Below, piece by piece: positions 35,274 to 42,548 of a stretch of DNA of 64,000 bases (position 1 is its first letter; the number at the start of each line of letters is the position of its first letter). A program made the translations under genes and the position numbers. The stretch is from Allobosea sp. UNC402CLCol (GTDB taxonomy: Bacteria > Pseudomonadota > Alphaproteobacteria > Rhizobiales > Beijerinckiaceae): contig NZ_JQJJ01000009.1 of NCBI RefSeq assembly GCF_000745475.1, forward strand, positions 930,001-994,000, in the 5' to 3' direction. Below the pieces are notes generated by a model. That model was not told the origin of the DNA, ran no database searches, and worked only from the letters and a program-made list of their open reading frames with translations.

Positions 35274-36158
35274 TTACGCCAGTCGCGGATCGAGGTGGTC
35301 GCGCAGCCAGTCACCAAGCAGGATGACGCCGAGCACGGTCAGCGTGATCGCGACGCCGGGGAAGGTCGCAACCCACCAGCTTGTGGCGAGGTATTGCCGG
35401 CCCTCACTGAGCATCTGGCCCCATGAAATCTCCGGCGGCTGGATACCGAAGCCGAGGAAGCTCAGCGAGGATTCGGCGAGGATGACGGTGCCGACATTCA
35501 GGGTGGAGACCACGACGAAGGAGGACAGGATGTTCGGCAGGATATGCCGCAGGATGAGACCGAGCGGGCTTGCGCCGCTGGCTCGCGCAGCCGCGACATA
35601 GTCCATCTCCTTGATGCCGAGCACGTCGGCTCGCACGATCCGGGCGCAGCCGACCCAATTGGTCGCAGCGATGACGACGACGAGCGGCAGCAGGCCGGAG
35701 CCGGCGACGAGGGCGACGACCAGCATGAACAGCATGGTCGGGATCGCCAGCATGGCGTCGATCACGCGCATGATCAGCAGGTCGACCCGGCCTCCCGCCA
35801 TGCCGGCGAGCAGGCCGAGCGCCAGCCCGATCAGGCTGGACAGGGCGACGGCCGCAAGGCCGACCGAGAGCGACGTCCGCGCCCCGAAGATGATGCGGCT
35901 CAGCAGATCGCGCCCCTGGCTGTCGGTCCCCAGCAGGTAGCGCGGGTTGCCGCCATCCAGCCAGGCCGGGGGCAGCAACTTCAGCGACAGGTTGCGCCGA
36001 AGCGGATCGAGCGGTGCGAGATGCTCCGCCCCCAGCGCGTTGACGACGATCAGCGCCACGATGACGATGCCGGCGAGGCCTGCCTTGTTGCGCAGGAGAG
36101 AAGGCAGCAAGCGGCGCCGCTGCGGTGGAGGACTGCTGATGAGCGAGATTTCGGTCAT
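35274..36158 (-). CDS. Peptide-type ABC transporter permease, DppC type
   Basis: A 294-residue permease. It has LLGTDSQGRDLLSRIIFGAR after the first membrane segment, as DppC proteins do, and the EAA loop YVAAARASGASPLGLILRHI. SWGQMLSEGRQYLATSWWVA and a last membrane segment follow. It lies 15 bp after the DppB gene. No ATPase gene accompanies this importer; the next gene is an LLM. Confidence 0.94.
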   Translation of the reverse strand: MTEISLISSPPPQRRRLLPSLLRNKAGLAGIVIVALIVVNALGAEHLAPLDPLRRNLSLKLLPPAWLDGGNPRYLLGTDSQGRDLLSRIIFGARTSLSVGLAAVALSSLIGLALGLLAGMAGGRVDLLIMRVIDAMLAIPTMLFMLVVALVAGSGLLPLVVVIAATNWVGCARIVRADVLGIKEMDYVAAARASGASPLGLILRHILPNILSSFVVVSTLNVGTVILAESSLSFLGFGIQPPEISWGQMLSEGRQYLATSWWVATFPGVAITLTVLGVILLGDWLRDHLDPRLA

Positions 36159-36173
36159 GCGATGCTGCTGGAC

Positions 36174-37091
36174 TTATCGAGCCAGGCGCGGATCGATCAG
36201 CCGGTAGAGGGCGTCGGTCGCGAGGTTGATCGTCAGGGCCATGATGGTGATGACGAAGACCGCGATCTGGATGACCGCCATGTCCTTCGTATAGATCGCC
36301 TGCACCACGAGCTGGCCGAGGCCCGGCCAGGAGAACACGGTCTCGGTGACGAGCGCGCCGCCGAGCAGCGCGATGGCATGCAGGGAGGTCATCGTCACCG
36401 CCGGGATCAGGGCGTTTCTCAGGCCGTGACGTAGCACGACGCGCGTCTCGGGCAAGCCCTTGGCGCGGGCGGTGCGGACATAGTCCTGCCCCATGACTTC
36501 GAGCAGGCTGGAGCGGATGAGCTTGGTCAGTTCCGCGGCGAAGCCGGTACCCAGCGTGATCGCCGGCAGGATGAGATGGGAGAAGCCGCCGCTGCCCGAG
36601 ACGGGAACCAGCCGCAGCCACACGCCGAAGACCAGGATCAGCATGATCCCGACCCAGAAATTCGGCATGGCCTTGCCGAGCACGGTCACCGCCGAAATCG
36701 CGAAATCAGGCAGGCTGTTGCGCCTGAGCGCGGCGAAGATCCCGGTCGGCAGCGCGATCAGGATCGCGACGACGAGGCCGCCGGCCGTGAGCTGGAGCGT
36801 TGCCGGAATCCGTTCGAGCACGACCGGCAGCGCATCCGTCCCGTAGCGATAGGACACGCCGAAATCCCCGGTCAGGATATTGCCCATATAGCGCAGGTAC
36901 TGGATGTAAAAGGGCCGATCGAGCCCCCACGCCGCGACGAGCGCGAGCCTATCCTCCTCGCTCGCATCCTCCGGGATCAGCAGGGCGGACGGGTCCCCCG
37001 TCAGGTAGACCAGGACGAAGACGATCACCGAGACGATGTAGAGAACCGGCAGGAACTGCAGCAGCGCGCGCAGGGGAGAGCGACCGTTCAT
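36174..37091 (-). CDS. Peptide-type ABC transporter permease, DppB type
   Basis: A 305-residue permease beginning LLQFLPVLYIVSVIVFVLVY with the periplasmic LTGDPSALLIPEDASEEDRL that follows it in DppB proteins. The EAA loop is VRTARAKGLPETRVVLRHGL. Its start overlaps the binding-protein stop by 4 bp. Confidence 0.94.
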   Translation of the reverse strand: MNGRSPLRALLQFLPVLYIVSVIVFVLVYLTGDPSALLIPEDASEEDRLALVAAWGLDRPFYIQYLRYMGNILTGDFGVSYRYGTDALPVVLERIPATLQLTAGGLVVAILIALPTGIFAALRRNSLPDFAISAVTVLGKAMPNFWVGIMLILVFGVWLRLVPVSGSGGFSHLILPAITLGTGFAAELTKLIRSSLLEVMGQDYVRTARAKGLPETRVVLRHGLRNALIPAVTMTSLHAIALLGGALVTETVFSWPGLGQLVVQAIYTKDMAVIQIAVFVITIMALTINLATDALYRLIDPRLAR

Positions 37092-38608
37092 GGACGTGAG
37101 ACGTCCTCGGCCGCGATCATCTCGTCGAAGCGCCCGTTATAAACGACGCGGTCGCTGACGCCGTAGATCGATTGCGGGAAGAGCAGGCCGATGCGCACGC
37201 GTTGGTCGGCGACGATCTCCTGGCCCTTTTGCGAGATCGCGATGCGCTCGGCCTCGCTCTTCGCCTGGCGGACGGAAGCAGCAAGCGCGTCGAAGGCCGG
37301 GTCCGACCACTCGTAATGACGCTTGAAATTGTCGACGAACAGGGTCGAGGCATCCGTGTAGGAGCCCATGCCCCAGAGATAGATCTCGCCGAAACCGTCC
37401 CCGACCAGCTTGTTGTTGTAGACGGTCCAGTCGAGCACCTCGACCTGCGCGCGGAAGCCGACATCCTCCAGGTAGCCGGCCACGGCCTCGACGATCTCGC
37501 GATCCTTCACATAGCGGCCGCTCGGCGTGCTGATCTTGAGCGCGGGCCGCTTGCTGTCGCTGAAGCCGGCCTCGCGCAGCAGGGCCTTTGCCCGCTCGGG
37601 GTCGAAGCGGATCGCGCGGCTGAGCTCTGGCGCGAAGCCCGGGATTGCCGGCGGAAAAAAGCCGCGCGTCGGCGCGCCATGCCCTTCCAGAACCTGCTTG
37701 ACGATCGCATCGCGGTCGATGGCGAGGTCGATCGCCTCGCGGACCCGAGGATCGCCGGTGACGCGGTCCTTCCCGGTGCGGACATGCAGGGCAAGGTTGC
37801 GCGCGATGTCGAAGGTGATGGCGCGCGTACCCTTGTTGTCGTTGAGGCGCGCGATGTCCTCCGGCGGGATGTTGACGGCGATGTCGACGCCGCCGGTGAG
37901 GAGCTCGGCGACGCGCGTCGTCGTCTCGGGGATCGAGCGGATGACGACGTCGTCCCATTTCGGCGTGCCGCCCCACCAGCGCGGATTCTTCGCCAGGACG
38001 AGGCGGTCCGACTTGACCCAGCGCTTGAAGACATAGGGGCCAGTGCCGACCGGTTGCTTGAAGAACTCTTCGCGACCGCCGGCTTTCTCGAACGCCGCCT
38101 TGGGCAGGATGCCGGCTCCGTTGCCGACGAAGGCATGGAGCAGCAGCGTGTCCGGCCCATCGGTTTCGATCCTGAGCGTGGTCTCGTCCGGTGCCTCGAC
38201 CGTCTTGATGCGGCGGAACTTGGCCGAGCTGATCAGCTTCTTGTCCTGCTGGGACCGCTCGATCGTGAATTTGACATCCTGCGCCGTGAACTTGTCGCCG
38301 TTGTGCCAGTAGACGTCGTCGCGCAGCTTAAACGTCCAGTGGATGTTGTCGTCGCTGCTCCAGGACACCGCAAGGCGCGGCGTGAAGCGCAGCTGACCCT
38401 GGCTGAAATCCTTGTTGACCAGATAGTCGTAGATGTTCACCAGCGCCGATTCGGTGCTGTTGTTTCCATGGTTTGCTGGGTCGAGCGACAGGATATCGTT
38501 GCCCTGCGCGATAGTCAGCGTTTCAGCAGAGGATGCCTGAAGGCCGGAGAAGCTCAATGCAGCCGCAATAGCCAAAGCGGGCCAACGCAGCAGGCCGGAA
38601 ATACCCAT
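37088..38608 (-). CDS. Oligopeptide-type ABC transporter substrate-binding protein (SBP_bac_5)
   Basis: A 506-residue binding protein. A signal peptide (LRWPALAIAAALSFSGLQAS) is followed by ETLTIAQGNDILSLDPANHG, then WTFKLRDDVYWHNGDKFTAQ and KIHWTF-type family segments. It leads the leftward operon binding protein-DppB-DppC-LLM. The fused ATPase at 18986 is the likely energy source, or else an ATPase encoded outside the window. TCGAATAT lies about 20 bp in front of the start, a short match to the promoter elements at 18852 and 30832. Confidence 0.93.
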   Translation of the reverse strand: MGISGLLRWPALAIAAALSFSGLQASSAETLTIAQGNDILSLDPANHGNNSTESALVNIYDYLVNKDFSQGQLRFTPRLAVSWSSDDNIHWTFKLRDDVYWHNGDKFTAQDVKFTIERSQQDKKLISSAKFRRIKTVEAPDETTLRIETDGPDTLLLHAFVGNGAGILPKAAFEKAGGREEFFKQPVGTGPYVFKRWVKSDRLVLAKNPRWWGGTPKWDDVVIRSIPETTTRVAELLTGGVDIAVNIPPEDIARLNDNKGTRAITFDIARNLALHVRTGKDRVTGDPRVREAIDLAIDRDAIVKQVLEGHGAPTRGFFPPAIPGFAPELSRAIRFDPERAKALLREAGFSDSKRPALKISTPSGRYVKDREIVEAVAGYLEDVGFRAQVEVLDWTVYNNKLVGDGFGEIYLWGMGSYTDASTLFVDNFKRHYEWSDPAFDALAASVRQAKSEAERIAISQKGQEIVADQRVRIGLLFPQSIYGVSDRVVYNGRFDEMIAAEDVSRP

Positions 38609-38793
38609 GAAAGGATCGCCCTATCTGTCGAATATCAGGATTGGCGCCAAATTATCGCGGGCAAGATGGAAAAGGCCTTCAAATACTCCGTCTTTTGGAT
38701 GTGGACGCCCTTTCCGAGGACGGCGTGAGAGTAATTTTTGCTCCGGGGCATAGCCATAGCCAGCCGACGCCAACCGACAATCCGGGTTTCCGG

Positions 38794-39726
38794 CTAGCTG
38801 CCGTAGACCCGGACATAATCGACCCTTAGCCGCGCCTCACGGTCCTCCGGCCTGAGTGGTTGCGGAAAGGGCACGTCGGACCGCAAGGCGAGCGTGATCA
38901 GGGGCCAGAAGACGTCGTTCTGCGCATCGAGTTCGCCGGCGCGGCCGATGCGCCAGTCGATCGCGCGGCCGGTCTTCGGATCGCGGATCGGCCTGCGCTC
39001 GAAATAGAGCACGCAGCGATCGCCCTCGATCAGCCCGCCATAACGGAAATAGCCGCTGGTCAGGTCGACCTCCGTGGGAACGCCGATACCTTCGTGACGC
39101 TCGCCCGGTTGCCCCCATTCGTGCAGATATGCGCCGTAGAGACGATGCTCCCAGCCCTTGTGCTCGACGATGTCGATCTCGACGCTGGTCTTGGGAAACA
39201 GGATGCTGCGGCCATTCATCAGCCAGAAGGCAGGGAAGCTGAGCGGATGGGCCGGGAACCGCATCCGCGCCTCGAAATAGCCGTTGCGCCAGCCTCTCAG
39301 GATCGTGCCGTCCCGGCGCGCAGTCTGGAGATTGCCGGAGATCCACTGAAACTCCGGGAGCCCATTGCCGTAATAGGCGGGCACGTTCATCTGCCGGCCG
39401 AGATAGCGGGCCGATATCTCGAGGGCGTGACCGCCCGAGGCCAGCGGGTCAGCGACGATGGCATAGGGGTCGAAGCCCTCCTCGCCGCCACGGCGGCTGA
39501 AGGCCGCGCGGCCGTAGAAGCCGGGCTCATGGGTCGTCGCCTTCGGACCGGCCTGCCAGATCGCCGGATCGATCGTCGCGAAGGATTCGTCGAAGACGAG
39601 GCTGCGGCCGAGCGTCGGGTCTCCCGCATCCTGCTGAGCCCTCGTCGATGTCGGGCGCGCGCTCGCCGCTGTCGCGAAGGCCGCTGCCGCGCGCAGCAGC
39701 GCCCGGCGGGATGGCGTGATCGGCAT
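38794..39726 (-). CDS. Glycoside hydrolase family 16 protein (exopolysaccharide glycanase)
   Basis: A 310-residue exported glycanase of the GH16 family, which cuts beta-linked glucans or galactans. The catalytic motif ExDxxE is complete: Glu183-Asp185-Glu188 in SVEIDIVEHKG. The N terminus SRRALLRAAAAFATAAS is a Tat-like signal. FPAFWLMNGR and VDYVRVY, both typical of the family, are present. Placed at the edge of an exopolysaccharide locus, it may trim or release the polymer, as ExoK does for succinoglycan. It follows the GT4 gene on the same strand by 37 bp. Confidence 0.9.
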   Translation of the reverse strand: MPITPSRRALLRAAAAFATAASARPTSTRAQQDAGDPTLGRSLVFDESFATIDPAIWQAGPKATTHEPGFYGRAAFSRRGGEEGFDPYAIVADPLASGGHALEISARYLGRQMNVPAYYGNGLPEFQWISGNLQTARRDGTILRGWRNGYFEARMRFPAHPLSFPAFWLMNGRSILFPKTSVEIDIVEHKGWEHRLYGAYLHEWGQPGERHEGIGVPTEVDLTSGYFRYGGLIEGDRCVLYFERRPIRDPKTGRAIDWRIGRAGELDAQNDVFWPLITLALRSDVPFPQPLRPEDREARLRVDYVRVYGS

Positions 39727-39763
39727 CGCTCATCTCCATCTGGTGGCAGGAACTCCGACGTGT

Positions 39764-40858
39764 TCATCCCGTATGGGGCAGAACCGATCCGACCTTGCGG
39801 CCCAGCTGCAGGGCCGCCTCGTCGTAGAGATCGAGCGTCTCACGGGCGACGCGCGCGATCCTGAGATGGTCGACACGGTACTGGCTCCGCCGCCGCCAAT
39901 GGCTGATCGCATCGGGCTCCGCGAGCAATCCGGACAAAGCGGCGGCAAGCGCATCGGGGTCGCGGGGGGGAACGAGCACGCCGGCCTCGCCGCCTTCGAG
40001 CAGTTCGGGAATGCCGTCGACACGGGTCGCGACGACGGCGCAGCCCGCCTCCCGCGCCTCCGGCAGGACGAGCGGCGCAGGGTCGGCATGGGAGGGCAGA
40101 ACGAAGATGTCGGCGCCGCGCATCCAGGGAAAGGGGTCGGCCTTGCTGCCTTCGAAGCGCACGGCCTCACGGCATGACAGGCCGGCGACCATCTCGCGAT
40201 ACGCCTGGGAGAAGGGCCCGTCGCCGACGATGTGCAGGCGCGCCTGCGGGTGCTGTCGGTGAACCAGATCAAAGGCGGTGAAGAGATCGACCAAGCCCTT
40301 GCGGGGATGCAGGCCGCCGACGAACAGAAGGCTCGGTGACGCCAGCGCGACTGGCGTGGTCTCACGGTTCGCGAAGCGGGCCGAACCGATGGTGCCGTTG
40401 AGGATGACGCGGAGCTTGCGGGCCGGGACGCCGCGCCGGCGCATCGAGGCGCCGACCGCGGTGCTGACCGCGATGACCCGCGTGCCGAGGCCCATCAGAA
40501 TGGCGCTCTTCTCGAACTCGTTGTGAACCGTCGTGACCAGCGGGATGCCGGCGAGTTTGCACACCGGCCAAGCCAGCACCGCGCTCGTCATCATATGGGC
40601 GTGGAGGACGTCGGCGCCAAAGCTGCCGACCACCTGGCGCAGCGCCCAAGCCGACCCCAGGAGCGTCGTGGCCTTGCGACGATGGTCGATCCTGAAGAGT
40701 TTGACGCCGTTCCCGACGAGCAACCGATCGAAATCGCCGCCTCCGCTGGCGACGGCGACGACATGGCCGAGCCGGCTCTGCTCGCAGGCCAGATCGACGG
40801 CGGCGTGGACATGGCCGTTCGACTGCGTCGTGTGATTCAGCAGGTGCAGAATACGCAT
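39764..40858 (-). CDS. Glycosyltransferase family 4
   Basis: A 364-residue GT-B-fold glycosyltransferase. The acceptor domain starts MRILHLLNHTTQSNGHVHAA. The donor domain carries SLLFVGGLHPRKGLVDLFTA and the E-x7-E-like SHADPAPLVLPEAREAGCAV, where the first Glu is replaced by Asp. The donor sugar cannot be told. A candidate sigma-54 promoter at 40931-40946 points at this gene. Confidence 0.9.
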   Translation of the reverse strand: MRILHLLNHTTQSNGHVHAAVDLACEQSRLGHVVAVASGGGDFDRLLVGNGVKLFRIDHRRKATTLLGSAWALRQVVGSFGADVLHAHMMTSAVLAWPVCKLAGIPLVTTVHNEFEKSAILMGLGTRVIAVSTAVGASMRRRGVPARKLRVILNGTIGSARFANRETTPVALASPSLLFVGGLHPRKGLVDLFTAFDLVHRQHPQARLHIVGDGPFSQAYREMVAGLSCREAVRFEGSKADPFPWMRGADIFVLPSHADPAPLVLPEAREAGCAVVATRVDGIPELLEGGEAGVLVPPRDPDALAAALSGLLAEPDAISHWRRRSQYRVDHLRIARVARETLDLYDEAALQLGRKVGSVLPHTG

Positions 40859-40930
40859 GGGCCCATCATGATGCTCGGACCGCCAACTCGCCTGCGCTCG
40901 CGCCTCTACGCCGCTGGGCGCAACCTGTCT

Positions 40931-40946
40931 TGCATTTACCGTGCCG
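40931..40946 (-). promoter_or_regulatory. Candidate sigma-54 promoter for the GT4-GH16 genes
   Basis: Read on the minus strand it is CGGCACGGTAAATGCA. GG and GC are spaced as in the RpoN consensus TGGCACG-N4-TTGCW, with two mismatches. The predicted start is near 40920, 62 bp before the GT4 start. The site overlaps the last codons of the upstream gene. Confidence 0.45.
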
Positions 40947-42285
40947 GAATCGAGGCGGCGTCACGCAGGGCCGCTTCGGCCTCGATCGTCGAGACCCGCG
41001 CCGTCGGCTGGTAGTTGAAACCGCCCTGGCGCCCGAAGGATTCGATGCCGAAGGCCTTCAGCGCCTTGACCGCTTCGGCGGCGCTCTCTTCGGCGCCGTT
41101 GCGATAGATCGGATAGGCGTTGTCGAGGAACTGGCTGCCTTCGAGCCTGAGATCGCCGCGGAAGAGCCCATTCGCCGCGACATGGGCCCGAAAGTCCGCC
41201 TCGCCCCGGGCGATCGACTTGCCGACATGGTTGGCGATCACCTCGACGCCGAAATATTCGCGTCCTTGCGCGCGACCATAGAAATCGGAATACATCGTCA
41301 GGCGCTTCCAGGCCCCGTCATAGGAGAAATTGTAGATGATCTCCTCGTCGAAGCCCCGTTTGCCGTCGAAGCTGAAATAGAGCGCCAGCAGCGTGATCGT
41401 CTCCAGCTCCTGCGAGACCGGCAGGTTGCAGAGCGCCTGCAAGCGCGGGATCGGAATGGTCGAGACGATGCGGTCGGCGACGATCGCCCGTCCCTCGCGA
41501 AAGAGGACGAAGCGATTGCCGAGTTTCTCGATCCGGTCGATCTTTGCGCCCAGGAGGAAGCTGGCGGCCCGCGCGCTGAGCGATGCGGCTGCGGCGGCAT
41601 AGAGCGTGGCGAAGCCTTCGCGCGGCCGCGCCAATTGGCGGTTGGTCGGGGCTGCCGGCTTCGTCCGGCGCAGGCGGCCGAGGACGGTGCGCAGCGAGGC
41701 GTGCTCGCTGATCCATTGCATCCGCTTGCGGGCCAGTTCGATGCTGATCCGGTCGGAAGCGATGCCGTAGAACCGGGTCATGTAGGCATCGAGGCCCGAG
41801 CGCTGCAGCAGCCTGGCCCCGATCCAGTGGCGGGCAAATTCGCGGGCGTTGCGCATGCGTCGCTTGAACAGGCGGGCATAGGCCGCCGATGCCAGGATCC
41901 GGGCGGTCTCCACCGGCCCGGCGCGCAGGATGTCGTCCTTCACCGAGATCGGGTAGGCGGTGATCAGCCCTTGCGGGTTCAGCCTCGCCCAGCGCGGCTG
42001 GATCGGCACGTAGAGCGGCAGCAGCTCCGGGAAATGCTGCAGAAGCGGCGAGTCGTCCTGGAAGATCAGGCTGCCGATGTCGAAGGTGTAGTCGCCGGAC
42101 GACCAGTCGATATGGTTCCCCCCGAGATGCGCGTATTCGTCGATGACGACGATCCGCCTGCAGCCCTGCTCGGCCAGCACCGAGGCCGAGACGAGACCGG
42201 ATACGCCCGCGCCGAGGACGATCGCATCGCAATGCTGGGCGGCCATGCTGACGGCATCGTCGATCCGCTGGACCGTCTCTTCCAT
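40936..42285 (-). CDS. FAD-dependent oxidoreductase, UDP-galactopyranose-mutase-like
   Basis: A 449-residue flavoprotein. The dinucleotide-binding motif GAGVSG is at 25-30 (AIVLGAGVSGLVSASVLAEQ), followed by VIDEYAHLGGNHID. The body reads like the protoporphyrinogen-oxidase/UDP-galactopyranose-mutase superfamily (WSSGDYTFDIGSLIFQDDSP; TIPIPRLQALCNLP). The arginines that bind the substrate in true mutases were not located, so the exact reaction is open. The ATG at 42285 is preferred over 42297 because GAGG lies 6 bases before it. It is divergent from the HAD gene. Confidence 0.85.
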   Translation of the reverse strand: MEETVQRIDDAVSMAAQHCDAIVLGAGVSGLVSASVLAEQGCRRIVVIDEYAHLGGNHIDWSSGDYTFDIGSLIFQDDSPLLQHFPELLPLYVPIQPRWARLNPQGLITAYPISVKDDILRAGPVETARILASAAYARLFKRRMRNAREFARHWIGARLLQRSGLDAYMTRFYGIASDRISIELARKRMQWISEHASLRTVLGRLRRTKPAAPTNRQLARPREGFATLYAAAAASLSARAASFLLGAKIDRIEKLGNRFVLFREGRAIVADRIVSTIPIPRLQALCNLPVSQELETITLLALYFSFDGKRGFDEEIIYNFSYDGAWKRLTMYSDFYGRAQGREYFGVEVIANHVGKSIARGEADFRAHVAANGLFRGDLRLEGSQFLDNAYPIYRNGAEESAAEAVKALKAFGIESFGRQGGFNYQPTARVSTIEAEAALRDAASIPAR

Positions 42286-42374
42286 CCCGAACCTCATCGA
42301 CCGGACATGAAACGAGGCTAGTCCCCGGCAAGATCAGCTGAAAGCAAGACTCGTCATCACAGCCATTCTTTTCC

Positions 42375-42410
42375 TGCTCATTCGCGCGGCGATTGCGATT
42401 CGAATGAGCA
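42375..42410. promoter_or_regulatory. 10-bp perfect inverted repeat, candidate enhancer site
   Basis: TGCTCATTCG (42375-42384) is repeated inverted as CGAATGAGCA (42401-42410), with a 16-bp spacer. The centre is about 82 bp upstream of the start predicted from the sigma-54 promoter at 42448, the normal distance for an RpoN activator. It is also about 100 bp upstream of the leftward gene at 42285. Confidence 0.6.
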
Positions 42411-42447
42411 AACCGGCCGAAGATTCGACGGAGCGCCCGGCCAGGAC

Positions 42448-42463
42448 TGGCACGGTCCCTGCT
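42448..42463 (+). promoter_or_regulatory. Candidate sigma-54 promoter for the HAD-flippase-acyltransferase operon
   Basis: TGGCACGGTCCCTGCT matches the RpoN consensus TGGCACG-N4-TTGCW in all but one position of the -12 box (CTGC for TTGC). GG-N10-GC spacing is exact. The predicted start is near 42474, 75 bp before the ATG. Confidence 0.65.
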
Positions 42464-42476
42464 TTCATCTGCGTAA

Positions 42477-42514
42477 GGCATGCGTTTGCGCATGCCGCCG
42501 TCGTTGTAACGGCG
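42477..42514 (+). promoter_or_regulatory. Two hairpins in the leader of the HAD operon
   Basis: GGCATGCG (42477-42484) pairs with CGCATGCC (42489-42496) around TTTG. A second stem, CGCCGT (42496-42501) with ACGGCG (42509-42514), follows. Both lie between the predicted start site and the ATG. Confidence 0.5.
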
Positions 42515-42548
42515 ATCCCGACCTTTGCGTCTGAGCACGGAGCGTATG

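Noticed and set aside
38641..38829. 62-codon plus-strand frame before the GH16 gene
   Set aside because: It overlaps the end of the convergent GH16 gene and shows no domain or start signal; likely chance.
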